Origin: Acetobacter musti
Lineage (GTDB): Bacteria > Pseudomonadota > Alphaproteobacteria > Acetobacterales > Acetobacteraceae
DNA: 64,000 nt
Direction: 5' to 3'
Assembly: GCF_011516835.1 (NCBI RefSeq)
Contig: NZ_WOTB01000005.1
Location: 124,001 to 188,000, forward strand
Made by a program: the position numbers and the translations under genes. Below are positions 33,972 through 44,022 of the stretch, in pieces. A model generated the notes under the pieces. It was given only the letters and a program-made list of their open reading frames with translations, was not told the DNA's origin and searched no databases. The first letter of the stretch is position 1; each line of letters begins with the position of its first letter.

Positions 33972-34024
33972 ATCGGAACGATACCCGCTCTCTCTGAACA
34001 TGGTATTGACTGATTTATACTCTT

Positions 34025-35719
34025 TCAGTCCGTCTCCGTGGACGCAGCGCCGTAAACCTGGATCGCAGCCCCGGCCGAAATATAGCCCAGGGCCAGGTCG
34101 CGGGCGACAGCCTCCGGAGCACGCGTCCTCGGGTCACCGAAACCGCCGCCGCCAGGCTGGCTGAACCGGACGATATCGCCGTACTGCATCATATCGCGGC
34201 CACTCATTGTCAGCGGCTGGTCGTCCCGTATGCAGATGACGCCAGGGGCGCCCGGCAGCCCCCCTTCCCTTCCCTGCGCAGGCTCGGCGAACCGTCCGCC
34301 ACCAAAAGCGACCTGAACCGGTGTGCGGTTCAGGCACAGCATAACGGTGTCCTGCCCCAGTCCACCCCGGAACCTGCCTGCGCCGCCACTGTCCTGTCGC
34401 AACTCGCGCGACAGGACGCGGTATGGCGCTTCCAGTTCGAACAGTTCCACTGAGGTCGTTGCGATGTTTCCAGGAAAGACCACGGCGGAAACCCCATCGC
34501 GATCCCGGAATGCGCCCTGGCCGCCCTGGGCGTTGTAATGCGATAAAAATTCTGTGCCATCGTCGCGTGTACCGGCGAATTTCTCGATCCAGAGAGGATA
34601 GGTGCCGGAAGCGGCCATGCCGAGATCAGGCGCAATCTGATACAATGCGCTCATGACCGCCTCGACAACGAAATAAGAAAGAAGCGAGCGATACATTCCC
34701 GGAGCGGGATAGAGGGGATTGAGGATACTGCCCTCCGGTACGCACAGCACGATCGGACTAAACGCTCCCGCGTTCATCGGTAATTCGGGACAAAGCGTGG
34801 CAACAAAAGGAAAGATGCAATAGGAACGGGTAATATTGAGGACAGCATTCACCGGCATCGGAACCTGGGGTGAGGTGCCCGTGAAATCCAGATGCACTTC
34901 ACCTTCCCCTACCGTCATCGACAGGCGGATTCGCAGCCTGTTGCCGTCAGGATCGCGCAGTTCGTGAAAGACTTCGGCGTCAGAGCGACCACGCGGCAGG
35001 CGTCGAAGCGCGGACCGAAACATATCTTCGGTCCGTGCCGTGATCTGATCGGCAATATCCGTCAGTGTCTTCAGATCGAAATCGTCCATTACCTGCCGGA
35101 TGCCCCGCGCGCCGACCCGGAAGGCTGCGATCTGTGCGTCGATGTCGCCCAGTACTTTTTCCGACATCCGCACATTCCGCGCGAGGAGACGATAGAGTTC
35201 CTCGTTACGTTCTCCTCCCCGATGCAGTTTGCTGACCGGAATGATGACACCTTCCTCATAGACATCGCGGGCGTCGACCGCGCCCAGACGGCCGCCCATA
35301 TCCGCCTGATGCGCGCAGGTGCAGGCGAAGCCGGCCAGCGTGCCGCCTGAAACACCATCGGACGGCGCATGCCGGAAGACGGGGACGGCGATGAACACAT
35401 CCGGGGCATGTCCGGCACCGATCCAGGGATCGTTGCAGATCAGCACGTCTCCCTCGGTCAGCACGTCGGCGGGGTAGCTGTTCAGCATCGCGGCGATGAC
35501 CGTCGGGGTCGATCCTGCCTGTCCGGGCGTGCACTGGCTGGACTGCGCGAGCATGACCCCGCGCGCATCATAGAGTGCGCAGGCATAATCCTTGTTGTCG
35601 CGGACAATCAGGGAAAAGGCGGTTCGTTCCAGTGTTGTGGCGATTTCATCCGCGACCGAGATCAGTCGTGACCAGATGACCTGAAGCCGTATGGGGTCTA
35701 TGACATCGGATGTGGTCAT
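34025..35719 (-). CDS. Hydantoinase/oxoprolinase family, subunit B (pair 1)
   Basis: A HyuB-type subunit of 564 residues. The N-terminus shows the family core IWSRLISVADEIATTLERTA, then CNDPWIGAGHAPDVF and GFACTCAHQADMGG. The C-terminal Gly-rich motif is SQPGGGGFGDPRTRAPEAVARD. HyuB partners HyuA in ATP-dependent opening or carboxylation of cyclic amides and ketones (N-methylhydantoinase, 5-oxoprolinase, caprolactamase, acetone and acetophenone carboxylases). The start at 35719 overlaps the HyuA stop (ATGA), the order HyuA then HyuB. This pair is more divergent than the other two pairs in the window, which argues for a separate substrate or origin. It is the last gene of the long leftward operon. 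Confidence 0.88.
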   Translation of the reverse strand: MTTSDVIDPIRLQVIWSRLISVADEIATTLERTAFSLIVRDNKDYACALYDARGVMLAQSSQCTPGQAGSTPTVIAAMLNSYPADVLTEGDVLICNDPWIGAGHAPDVFIAVPVFRHAPSDGVSGGTLAGFACTCAHQADMGGRLGAVDARDVYEEGVIIPVSKLHRGGERNEELYRLLARNVRMSEKVLGDIDAQIAAFRVGARGIRQVMDDFDLKTLTDIADQITARTEDMFRSALRRLPRGRSDAEVFHELRDPDGNRLRIRLSMTVGEGEVHLDFTGTSPQVPMPVNAVLNITRSYCIFPFVATLCPELPMNAGAFSPIVLCVPEGSILNPLYPAPGMYRSLLSYFVVEAVMSALYQIAPDLGMAASGTYPLWIEKFAGTRDDGTEFLSHYNAQGGQGAFRDRDGVSAVVFPGNIATTSVELFELEAPYRVLSRELRQDSGGAGRFRGGLGQDTVMLCLNRTPVQVAFGGGRFAEPAQGREGGLPGAPGVICIRDDQPLTMSGRDMMQYGDIVRFSQPGGGGFGDPRTRAPEAVARDLALGYISAGAAIQVYGAASTETD

Positions 35720-37782
35720 GACGGACCTGCCTCCATAGTAATTTCGAGCCATCCACGATCGTGCCGCAAGGCGCGGCATCCCCGTGCAATCCGCACAACA
35801 GCTCCTCGCTGGCTGACAAGCGCCGGCCCCTCCAGGGGAGCGCGGATCGCCGCGAATTCCAGCGTGCGGTGCGGGATCATTGCTCCGGCAGCATCATCCC
35901 ACGCGAGGCGCTCACCCTCCGCCGGCTCGTCGCTATGACTCAGTGGCCTGAAGGCCGGTCCGGGAAGGTCGGCGCACGCCTCGACACGCAGCGTTACGAT
36001 CTCGATATTAATATCATCGCAGCAATATCCGTAGATATCGAAATAGTCGCGTCTGAAGGCGTCCGCGATGATTCTCCGTTCGGATTGTTCGATCCGGACG
36101 CGCAACTGATGCCCCTGGCCAACATAGCGAAGATCGGCCAAGAGACTGTGGCTCTGCGGCGCGCCAGGAGCAGCACCAGCGACGACGGCTTCAGCCTGAA
36201 GCCGCAATTCGTCGAAGATTCCAGTCAGCATATCATCGGTGATCTGATCCAGCCGCCGCGGATATGAGCGCGAGGTTTCGTAACGGGGGGCCGCCATCAA
36301 AAAACCCAGTGCGGAAAAGACTCCGGCGGCCTCAGGCACGATGACACGCGGCATTTTCAGTTTGCGTGCGACATCCACGGCATGCAGGGGTCCGCCGCCG
36401 CCAAAGGCGACCATGACTGACGCGGACAGATCGCCAGCGTTTTCCGCCGAGTAGATTCGCGCAGCCTGCGACATGCTTTCATTGACGATTTCGATTATGG
36501 CAGCAGCGGCCTGAAGGACAGGAATGCCCAGGGGGTCCGCAATACTCCGCTGCACTGCTGTGTATGCCGCGTTCGGGTCCAGCACGATGCCGCTGGCGAC
36601 GAAGTCCGCCGGGTCCAGATATCCAAGCAGCAAATTGGCGTCGGTCACTGTCGGCAGGACGCCGCCACGGCCGAAACAGGCGGGACCAGGATCGGCGGCG
36701 GCGCTGTCCGGTCCTACCCGCAGACGGCCAAGATCGTCTATCCGCGCGATTGATCCGCCACCCGCTCCGATTTCGATCAGATCGACGGTCGGTACCGCCA
36801 GAGGGGTTCCGGAACCACGTTTGAAACGATGGACACGGTCGACCTCATAATGACTGGTGACCGGCATTTCTCCCTTGCGGATCAGACAGGCCTTGGCGGT
36901 GGTGCCCCCCATATCGAATGCCAGCGCATCGGGATATCCGGCGAGACGGGCGAGATCGCGTGTCGCAAGCACCCCGCCAACCGGCCCGGATTCCGCCAGC
37001 CTGACCGGGCTGTGCCTCGCGGTCAGCGCCGTGACGATACCGCCTCCCGACTGCATCAGATAGAGCGGGACGCTGAATCCCCGGCTGGCAAGCGCATCTT
37101 CGACACCGGCGAGGTAGCGATCCACTTTTTGTTTCACATAGGCATTGAGTGCCGTTGTCGAAAATCGCTCGAATTCCCGGACTTCGGGCAGGACCTCCGA
37201 TGACAGCGACAGGGACAGAAAGGGAGCCGCCTGCTCCGCTATGGCCGCGATTTGCCGTTCATGATCCGGGTTGGCGTAGGAATTGATGAAGCAGACCGCG
37301 ACGGATTCGATCCCGTCATCCGCAAGCCGTCGCAGCACCGTTTTAACTTCGCATGGGTCGGGCGGCTGGATTTCGGTACCATCTGATGCAATGCGGCCAG
37401 CCACGCCGATGCGCAGATTGCGGGGAATGACCGGCGTGGGGAAAATCTGACGAATATCGTAGATATCGTAACGGATTTCGCGCCGTGTTTCGATCACGTC
37501 GCGAAATCCGGCTGTTGTCAGCAGGGCGGTACGGGCGCCTTTACGTTCGAGAATGGCATTGATGACAAGTGTCGTCCCATGGATCAGCGTCTTCAGCGAC
37601 GTGGGCAATGCGGCGTGCTGTCTGGCCAGATGATCGATTCCGGCTGTCAGCCCCTGTTCGGGAGCGTCCGGTGTCGTGGCGACCTTGAGTGTCACGACTG
37701 CGCCGGTCGAAGCGTCATAAAGGATGAAATCGGTGAAACTGCCGCCGATATCGCATCCGATTCTGTATTCGGTCGGACTCAT
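35716..37782 (-). CDS. Hydantoinase/oxoprolinase family, subunit A (pair 1)
   Basis: An ATP-binding HyuA-type subunit of 688 residues with an actin/hexokinase-like fold. The N-terminal domain begins RIGCDIGGSFTDFILYDAS. The central domain has LAESGPVGGVLATRDLA, AFDMGGTTAKACLI and IEIGAGGGSIARID, and the C-terminal HyuA_C domain starts after about residue 510. It phosphorylates the carbonyl oxygen of its substrate, and HyuB then hydrolyses or carboxylates the product. GGAGA precedes the ATG. The SDR gene ends 29 bases upstream, so an alcohol-to-ketone step may feed this enzyme, as in ketone-carboxylase routes. That is inference. Confidence 0.9.
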   Translation of the reverse strand: MSPTEYRIGCDIGGSFTDFILYDASTGAVVTLKVATTPDAPEQGLTAGIDHLARQHAALPTSLKTLIHGTTLVINAILERKGARTALLTTAGFRDVIETRREIRYDIYDIRQIFPTPVIPRNLRIGVAGRIASDGTEIQPPDPCEVKTVLRRLADDGIESVAVCFINSYANPDHERQIAAIAEQAAPFLSLSLSSEVLPEVREFERFSTTALNAYVKQKVDRYLAGVEDALASRGFSVPLYLMQSGGGIVTALTARHSPVRLAESGPVGGVLATRDLARLAGYPDALAFDMGGTTAKACLIRKGEMPVTSHYEVDRVHRFKRGSGTPLAVPTVDLIEIGAGGGSIARIDDLGRLRVGPDSAAADPGPACFGRGGVLPTVTDANLLLGYLDPADFVASGIVLDPNAAYTAVQRSIADPLGIPVLQAAAAIIEIVNESMSQAARIYSAENAGDLSASVMVAFGGGGPLHAVDVARKLKMPRVIVPEAAGVFSALGFLMAAPRYETSRSYPRRLDQITDDMLTGIFDELRLQAEAVVAGAAPGAPQSHSLLADLRYVGQGHQLRVRIEQSERRIIADAFRRDYFDIYGYCCDDINIEIVTLRVEACADLPGPAFRPLSHSDEPAEGERLAWDDAAGAMIPHRTLEFAAIRAPLEGPALVSQRGAVVRIARGCRALRHDRGWLEITMEAGPS

Positions 37783-37811
37783 TCAGATGTCTCCGGCGAT
37801 AACGTCCTGTG

Positions 37812-38582
37812 TCAGAGGTGGTACTGAAGGCCGTCGACGACGAAGTCCTGACCCGTGATGAAGCAGGGTTCCGACATGGCGAGAAAGACGACCAGTTGTG
37901 CGATGTCATCCGTGGTCCCGACCCTGTGAAGTGCGATGCCGTTCCGCACGAGGTCCGCGCCGCGCTCCGACAGCACGACATGCTTCGTCAGCTCGGTTTC
38001 GATCATGCCGGGACAGATCGCGTTCACGAGGATGGTGGGGCCGAGTTCCTTGGCGAGCGCGCGGGTAAGGCCAAGAATGCCGGCTTTCGCGGCGGCATAG
38101 GCGAACCGGCTTACGGCGGCGGTGACGCCCCCGGAATGTGCGTTCAGCGACGACATGGAGACGATCCGGCCGCCACCCTGCCCGAGCATGACGGGCGCGA
38201 CCGCTCTGATGTAATTGAAACAGCTCTTGAGATTGATGGACAGCGTCCGGTCGAACTCCGCCTCGGTAATGTCGAGAATGCCAGCCGGTGCGGATTTTCC
38301 CGCATTGTTCAGGAGGAAATCGACCTTGCCGAAATGACTGACAGTCTCCCGGACGACCGTATGCGCCCGCTCATAGTCCGTAACGTCGGCCTCGAACGTC
38401 AGAACATCGACACCGGACTCCCGGATTTCTGTTGCCGTCCGCGCCAGCTCCTGCGTCAGGACATCGACAAGCGCGAGGGCGAAACCGGAACGGGCCAGGG
38501 CCTGTGCGCAGCCCCGGCCGATACCCTGTGCTGCTCCGGTCACCAGCGCGACCTTTCCGGACTTTAATCGCAACGTCGTCAT
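37812..38582 (-). CDS. SDR-family oxidoreductase
   Basis: A classical short-chain dehydrogenase of 256 residues. The cofactor motif is VTGAAQGIGRGCAQAL, an acidic residue near VDVLTQE suggests NAD preference, and NNAG is followed by the catalytic Ser in VSMSSLNAH and Tyr/Lys in YAAAKAGILG. The start at 38582 has GGAG 8 bases upstream. An in-frame codon at 38612 is less well supported. It precedes the HyuAB pair 1 genes by 29 bases and follows an MFS gene by 65. It would oxidise a secondary alcohol or reduce a ketone in the same pathway. Confidence 0.88.
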   Translation of the reverse strand: MTTLRLKSGKVALVTGAAQGIGRGCAQALARSGFALALVDVLTQELARTATEIRESGVDVLTFEADVTDYERAHTVVRETVSHFGKVDFLLNNAGKSAPAGILDITEAEFDRTLSINLKSCFNYIRAVAPVMLGQGGGRIVSMSSLNAHSGGVTAAVSRFAYAAAKAGILGLTRALAKELGPTILVNAICPGMIETELTKHVVLSERGADLVRNGIALHRVGTTDDIAQLVVFLAMSEPCFITGQDFVVDGLQYHL

Positions 38583-38647
38583 GGCATCCACTCCGGTTCT
38601 GTAGTCACCCATGCAAAAATGGCCGATTATGGGTAAGATTTCCGCGT

Positions 38648-40003
38648 TCAGTCTGCCGCCATGACAGGGGCGTCTGTGTCGTCGGTGGCATCGTCGGTGA
38701 ATGGCAGGCCAGCCGGCTCACTGAGTGTCAGCAAAGTTATGAAACTGAGCATTCCCGCGCCAACCACGTAAAAGGCCGCAGCATCGAGCCGGCCGGTCCA
38801 GCTGATGAGCAGGGTTCCGATAAAAGGACCGAACCCTCCGAATATGGTCACGCTCAGACCGTATCCGATCGACAATCCGGTCAGCCGGATTGTCGTCGGG
38901 AACAGCTCGGTCAGCAGCGGGACCAGAGGGCCTGCGGAAATGCCGAGAAGCACGGCAGCGACGAACTGGCCACAGATGAAGCCTGTCAGATCATGGCTGT
39001 CGATCACCATGCGGAAGAGGGGCCATGCCAGGAGCACCTGTCCCCCGATCCCGACCAGCATGGGTGGTCTGCGTCCGACGTGGTCGGAAAGACGACCTGA
39101 CAGCGGTGTCACCAGTGCCATGGCCGTCGCGCAGAGCGCGGTCGCGTAATAGGTGGATCGGGGAGAAATATGGAAATTCTGGATGGCGAAAGTCGGAAAG
39201 AAGATCAGGAACATGTAGTTGCTTGCTGTGCCGGCGGCCGAAATGGCGAAGGCCGTCAGAATCCGGCGCCAGTGAAGGGTCAGCGCCTCCCGGACCGGTG
39301 CCCGGGGGATCTGGTGGTGGCGGCTTTCGACGAGGAAGGAGGGGGTCTCGACCAGGGCCTGTGATCGCAGGTACAGGGCAACGGGAGCCAGCACGAAGGC
39401 GACGAGGAAGGGAATGCGCCAGCCCCAGGCGAACATGGTGGCGGAGGGGATCACGGTTTGCAGAAACGCCGCAAACAGGGTGGATGCCGCGAGAGCCAGG
39501 GCAGCGCTGCACTGATGCAGGCTCCCGATCCTTCCCCTTTCACCGGGGTCCGCATATTCCACCAGGAAAGTCGCCGCTCCTCCCCATTCACCGCCTGCGG
39601 AAAATCCTTGCAGCAGCCTCAGCATAACGAGAAGGATCGGCGCGCCGACACCGATATCCGCATAGACGGGGAGGATACCGATCACGCCGGTGGTGACGGC
39701 CATCAGTCCGACGGTCAGGATCAGAACCTGCCTGCGCCCTTTCTTATCTCCGTAGCTTCCGAAGAAGACCGCGCCGAGAGGGCGCATGACGAAGCCTACT
39801 CCGTAGGTCGCGAAGACCGAGAGAATGGAGATGAGAGGACTGCGTGCCGGAAAGAAATTAGCGGAGATTTCCAGGGCGAAAAAGCCGAACATGATGAAAT
39901 CGAACAATTCGATGAAATTGCCGATTGCGCCGGCCGCGATCGCCTGGATCTGGCGCCGGCCATGTCGTTCGTATCCTTGTTTCATGGTTCCGGCGCTCAT
40001 CAT
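38648..40003 (-). CDS. MFS transporter, metabolite:H+ symporter (MHS/KgtP-ProP) type
   Basis: Twelve-helix permease of 451 residues. Helix 1 carries GAIGNFIELFDFIMFGFFA, the pattern of alpha-ketoglutarate, citrate and proline-betaine permeases. The family loop is FFGSYGDKKGRRQVL and helix 4 is RLLQGFSAGGEWGGAATFLVEY. It starts one base past the stop of the M20 gene. A second MHS gene lies at 41197. Two related symporters in one operon suggest import of two forms of the substrate, or uptake and efflux. Confidence 0.9.
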   Translation of the reverse strand: MMSAGTMKQGYERHGRRQIQAIAAGAIGNFIELFDFIMFGFFALEISANFFPARSPLISILSVFATYGVGFVMRPLGAVFFGSYGDKKGRRQVLILTVGLMAVTTGVIGILPVYADIGVGAPILLVMLRLLQGFSAGGEWGGAATFLVEYADPGERGRIGSLHQCSAALALAASTLFAAFLQTVIPSATMFAWGWRIPFLVAFVLAPVALYLRSQALVETPSFLVESRHHQIPRAPVREALTLHWRRILTAFAISAAGTASNYMFLIFFPTFAIQNFHISPRSTYYATALCATAMALVTPLSGRLSDHVGRRPPMLVGIGGQVLLAWPLFRMVIDSHDLTGFICGQFVAAVLLGISAGPLVPLLTELFPTTIRLTGLSIGYGLSVTIFGGFGPFIGTLLISWTGRLDAAAFYVVGAGMLSFITLLTLSEPAGLPFTDDATDDTDAPVMAAD

Positions 40004-40004
40004 C

Positions 40005-41147
40005 TCAGGACAATGTCTGCATCAGGCGCAGCAAAAGCCTGCCCCGTGGCATCAGGGATGAGATCACGATCTGCTCCTCTAGCGTATGGGCGCCACGACC
40101 ATCTACGCCCAGCCCGTCGAGGGTTGCGACGCCGAGCGCCGCCGTGAAATTGCCGTCACTTCCTCCCCCGGTCATAAGATCCCTGAGTTCGAAGCCGATC
40201 TCAGATGCCAGGCGACCTGCATGGCTGAAAAGCTTCTCTATATCCTGCGTCTTTTCGTAGGCCGGCCGGTTGAGACCCCCCGTGACCTCAACGGTCACAT
40301 CGGGATCATGGGCGCGAAGGGCCAATATCCGTGCGACCGTTTTGTCGCAGCTTTCGCTGTCCGGTGCCCGCATGTCGATTTCGGCTCGCGCGAAGGCCGG
40401 GACCACGTTGGCGCGGGTTCCGGCTTCTACGATGCCGACATTTACCGTGACGCCGCTCTCATAGTCGGTGATGGATTCCAGTTCGAGAATCTGCCTTGCC
40501 AGTTCGCGAATCGCACTTCTTCCGTCCTGATGACGGGTACCCGAATGTGCCGGCCGCCCCCTGATCGTCAGTTCGAACCGTGCGGTTGCCTTGCGGGCGG
40601 TGACGATCCGCCCCCCTTCGCGGGCAGGTTCGGTCACCAGTACGAATTTTGCGCGGCGGGCTTCGGCCTCGATCAGCGGGCGTGAGTCCAGAGACCCCTC
40701 TTCCTCATCGGAGACGAAAAGCTGGCGGATGGGCAGGGGCGTTCTGCCGCCGGCTGCCGCGCAGTCGCGAAACGCGGCGAACGCCAGCAGCGCGCCGCCC
40801 TTCATATCGTAGATACCCGGACCGAAGGCGGTATCTCCCTCGATCCGAAAGGGAAAACCGGTCAGCGTGCCCGTCGGGTGGACCGTATCGGTATGGCTCA
40901 GGACCAGGATGCCCGGCTCTTCCGCCTCTCCCCAGGGAGTTTCGACCAGCAGGTGATCACCGTAATTCCGGCCTCCCGCAATACGCTTTACCCGAAGCCC
41001 CGAAGAGACAGCGTCACCTTCGATACGATCGACGAGGCGGTTGACCGCCCGGGCATCGGTGGTCGGGGTTTCGATCCCGACCCAGTCACGTAGTTCGCGC
41101 AGCAGCGTATCTTCGCAAAGCATTGCGGCGGGGCGTGTTTCGGTCAT
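40005..41147 (-). CDS. M20 family metallopeptidase (glutamate carboxypeptidase-like)
   Basis: A two-zinc hydrolase of 380 residues similar to carboxypeptidase G2. Metal ligands are the His/Asp of VLSHTDTVHPTG, the Asp of GIYDMKGGAL and the Glu pair of SDEEEGSLDSR, with a further Asp and His at TEPAREGG and in the C-terminal HTLEE. The dimerisation domain begins ARKATARFELTIRGRPAHSGT. GGAGA lies 8 bases before the ATG at 41147. No signal peptide is present, so it acts in the cytosol on an N-acyl, N-carbamoyl or dipeptide bond. N-carbamoyl amino acids are the usual products of hydantoinases, which makes a carbamoylase role attractive but unproven. Confidence 0.88.
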   Translation of the reverse strand: MTETRPAAMLCEDTLLRELRDWVGIETPTTDARAVNRLVDRIEGDAVSSGLRVKRIAGGRNYGDHLLVETPWGEAEEPGILVLSHTDTVHPTGTLTGFPFRIEGDTAFGPGIYDMKGGALLAFAAFRDCAAAGGRTPLPIRQLFVSDEEEGSLDSRPLIEAEARRAKFVLVTEPAREGGRIVTARKATARFELTIRGRPAHSGTRHQDGRSAIRELARQILELESITDYESGVTVNVGIVEAGTRANVVPAFARAEIDMRAPDSESCDKTVARILALRAHDPDVTVEVTGGLNRPAYEKTQDIEKLFSHAGRLASEIGFELRDLMTGGGSDGNFTAALGVATLDGLGVDGRGAHTLEEQIVISSLMPRGRLLLRLMQTLS

Positions 41148-41196
41148 TGTCTGAATCTCCGTTGCATCGGGTTGAGACGGGTGGTTCGTCGTTTCG

Positions 41197-42579
41197 TCAG
41201 GTGTCCTTTTTTCCCTGTTCCCCGCTGGTCCGGCCGAACGAACGAGGGTGGCGATTTCTGACGGACAGCATGGAAATGATCGTGAGCAGCGAAGCGATTC
41301 CGACTGCGACCATGACCGCAAGCAGGCTGTGCAGTTTCTGCGTCAGGAACAGATCGACCGACGGAGTCAGCCCGCCAAAGAGCGTGACTGCCAGGCTGTA
41401 GGAGGTCGAAAGACCCGACAGGCGGATATCCGTCGTAAAGATTTCACAGAGATACGCGCAGAGCGGACCGCTGAGACAGGTCAGGCACGCGGCGAAAATC
41501 ATCTGGGTTGTGATCAGGGTTCCGAAAGATGGTGTCAGATACAGGCGATACAGCGCAAAGGGCAGCAGAAGTATCAGGGCGATGGCACCCGTCAGCACTA
41601 CGGGCTGACGCCCGAATTTATCCGACGCGGCCCCGGCGAAAGGTATTCCCAGCGAAAAGACGAGTGCGGCGAGCATGGACGACAGGAAGACCGGGGCTCC
41701 GGCCATGGACAGGGAAGAAGTCGCGAATGCCGGAAGGAATATGTTGGTCGTCTGACTTGCGACGATGCACAGAGCGGATGCTCCGAAACCGCGCAGGAGT
41801 GCCGCGCGATGCGTGCGGAACAGGGTGGAGAGAGGAGAGATCTCCGAAGCGCCTTCGGCAAGACTGCTTGTATAGACAGGCGTTTCGCAGACCCTTGAGC
41901 GGACATAGAGCCCCAGCGGAAACAAGGCGAAGCCGAGAGCGAAGGGTATGCGCCAGCCCCACTGCTCCATCTGGAGCGGAGACAACGCAAAACTGAGCAG
42001 GGCGATGATGCTGGCGCCCATGATATTTCCCGCGCCCACCCCAAGCTGCTGAAGACTGCCGAACAGTCCGCGCCGCTCTACCGGGGCATGTTCCACCAGG
42101 AAGACAGCGGCGCCGCCCCATTCGCCACCCGCAGCGATTCCCTGGATCAGTCTGCAGGAAATCAGCAGGACAGGAGCGAAGATGCCAATTCTGGAATAGG
42201 GCGGTATCAGCGCGATACAGGCTGTCGTGATCGCCATCAGACCCGATGTGAGGATCAGAGTGGCCCGCCGGCCATGCCTGTCCCCGTAGGAGCCCAGGAT
42301 CATGCCGCCGAGAGGGCGTGTGAGGAATCCGACGCCGTAGGTCGAAAGGGCAGCCAGAAGCGAAAGGGAGCCATCGTGCCCCGGAAAGAAATTTCCGGAA
42401 ATCTGGCGCGCCAGCAATCCGAAGACGACGAAGTCGAACATCTCCATGAAATTGCCGAAGGACGAGGCGAGAACCGCCCGTCCTGTCTCCCGGCTGCCCG
42501 GGCCGAAGAGACCAGCGGGAGCGGGAGTCTCATTGAGAGCGAAGTCGTTCGGCACAGGGGACACTGCCTGACCAGCCAT
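41197..42579 (-). CDS. MFS transporter, MHS type (second copy)
   Basis: A 460-residue permease of the same class as the gene at 38648. It has SSFGNFMEMFDFVVFGLLA in helix 1, MILGSYGDRHGRRATLILT in the loop and CRLIQGIAAGGEWGGAAVFL in helix 4. The start at 42579 has AGGAGA 6 bases upstream. It follows an M20 gene and precedes the other one, so each MHS transporter is paired with an M20 hydrolase. That pairing suggests two related transporter-hydrolase cassettes inside the operon. Confidence 0.9.
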   Translation of the reverse strand: MAGQAVSPVPNDFALNETPAPAGLFGPGSRETGRAVLASSFGNFMEMFDFVVFGLLARQISGNFFPGHDGSLSLLAALSTYGVGFLTRPLGGMILGSYGDRHGRRATLILTSGLMAITTACIALIPPYSRIGIFAPVLLISCRLIQGIAAGGEWGGAAVFLVEHAPVERRGLFGSLQQLGVGAGNIMGASIIALLSFALSPLQMEQWGWRIPFALGFALFPLGLYVRSRVCETPVYTSSLAEGASEISPLSTLFRTHRAALLRGFGASALCIVASQTTNIFLPAFATSSLSMAGAPVFLSSMLAALVFSLGIPFAGAASDKFGRQPVVLTGAIALILLLPFALYRLYLTPSFGTLITTQMIFAACLTCLSGPLCAYLCEIFTTDIRLSGLSTSYSLAVTLFGGLTPSVDLFLTQKLHSLLAVMVAVGIASLLTIISMLSVRNRHPRSFGRTSGEQGKKDT

Positions 42580-42615
42580 CACCGGTCTCCTCTCAAAACA
42601 TACTGGAAGGGTGGT

Positions 42616-44022
42616 TCAGCTATCTCTCGCCGGCCAGCGGGTTTCACCGAGATCCCAGAAAACTCCGGCTGCGATGGCGAGTCCCTCGCGCACGAGCGGG
42701 ACCAGGGCGTGCTCATTGGGGGCATGCTGGGAACAGCCTGTGTAGGAGTGCGGGATGTAGATGGTCGGCAGGCCGAGTGTGTTCGCGAAGCTGTCATTGG
42801 GCAGCGAACCACCGGAGTTCGGCATGATCATCGCTTCCTTGCCGGTCGTCTCCATGATGGATGCCGCCACAAGACGTGGCCATGGTCCTTCCGGGTCCAT
42901 TCGCGTGGCGTACCATTCCGCTCCGCTCTTAACGGAAACGACCTCGACATCATCGAAGCCTTTCTCCCGGAGATGGCGGGAAATGGCGGGCAGGAACTCA
43001 TTCACGTCCCTGTCGACCGTGTAGCGTATCTGGCAGCGCGCGAAGGCATCGGGCGGCACGGCGTTGACCGGCGCATGCGGTGTTCCGGTGCTGAAGGCCA
43101 GGACTTCGAACGTGTTCCAGCCCAGCACCTTTTCCGCAGCAGTCAGGCCGGGCTCTCCCCACCATGCGTCTATTGCGGGGCCGCTTCCGTCCTGACCGAC
43201 GATGCATTTCGCCAGGGCACGCTTTATCCCGTCGGGGATGCATTCCGGTACCAGATCCGGAACGAGAACCTGTCCGGTGGGGCCGACAAGAGAAGCGATG
43301 GCGTGCGCCAGACGGATGCCCGGATTGGCCAGCAGGCCGCCCCAGTTTCCTGAATGGTGGCCGCCCTCACGGTAACGGACCCGGAGATCGAAATTCAGCG
43401 CACCCCGCGTTCCGAGCATCAGGGTGGGCGTTTCCGGGACAAGGCGTGGACCGTCCGAGGCGATCAGCACATCCGCGGCCAGCCGGTCTTTGTGTTCCCG
43501 GCAGATCTCGTCGATGCCCGGAGAACCGACCTCTTCGCTCATCTCCATCAGCAACCGGACATTATAGCCCAGCCGGCCACCTCTTTCCGCGCGCACCGCC
43601 TCCAGCGCCATCAGATTGGCGGTGTGCTGTCCCTTATTGTCCACCACTCCGCGGCCGTACAGCCGGTCTCCCCGTCGGGTCAGCTGCCAGGGAGACAATC
43701 CTTCCTCCCATCCCGCGTCCAGACCGGGCACGACGTCGCCGTGGCCGTATGTCAGCAATGTGGGAAGCGCCGGGTCCTCGATCCGTTCGGCGATCAGGAA
43801 GGGACCGCCCTTTCCTGTGGGATTGGGCAGAATTTCGCAACTGTATCCCCGGACGCGCAGCCAGGGGGCCACGTCTTTCTCGAGATAGGCCTGCAGGGCA
43901 GGTCCTGAGGTGGGGTCCTGGCTTGCGGTCGGTATCGCGATGCGATCCGCCAGAACGGCCTCGTACACACCATCGTCCAGACAGGCTACCGCCCGGGCAA
44001 TCGCGGCTTCACGACCTGACAT
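42616..44022 (-). CDS. M20 family dipeptidase/amidohydrolase
   Basis: A 468-residue M20 hydrolase of the PepV/CNDP-like group, larger than the neighbouring 380-residue one. Zinc ligands lie in LTYGHGDVVPG, the Asp of YGRGVVDNKGQHTANL and the Glu pair of EMSEEVGSPGIDE, with HHSGNWGG in the dimerisation region and a C-terminal His in PHSYTGCSQHAPNEH. The ATG overlaps the stop of HyuA pair 2 (TAATG). A cytosolic enzyme is expected. It would cut an amide or peptide bond in the product of the adjacent HyuAB pair. Confidence 0.88.
   Translation of the reverse strand: MSGREAAIARAVACLDDGVYEAVLADRIAIPTASQDPTSGPALQAYLEKDVAPWLRVRGYSCEILPNPTGKGGPFLIAERIEDPALPTLLTYGHGDVVPGLDAGWEEGLSPWQLTRRGDRLYGRGVVDNKGQHTANLMALEAVRAERGGRLGYNVRLLMEMSEEVGSPGIDEICREHKDRLAADVLIASDGPRLVPETPTLMLGTRGALNFDLRVRYREGGHHSGNWGGLLANPGIRLAHAIASLVGPTGQVLVPDLVPECIPDGIKRALAKCIVGQDGSGPAIDAWWGEPGLTAAEKVLGWNTFEVLAFSTGTPHAPVNAVPPDAFARCQIRYTVDRDVNEFLPAISRHLREKGFDDVEVVSVKSGAEWYATRMDPEGPWPRLVAASIMETTGKEAMIMPNSGGSLPNDSFANTLGLPTIYIPHSYTGCSQHAPNEHALVPLVREGLAIAAGVFWDLGETRWPARDS

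Larger units (their letters stand above)
33260..34024. other. 765-bp intergenic region
   Basis: No intact gene is seen between the lactonase gene and the end of the long leftward operon. On the minus strand around 33470-33530 a short frame reads RYDNRPDNYLNTV, which resembles the end of an IS5/IS427-type transposase. This may be another insertion-sequence remnant, but it is too short to be sure. Two hairpins (33327-33352 and 33942-33971) are listed separately. Confidence 0.45.
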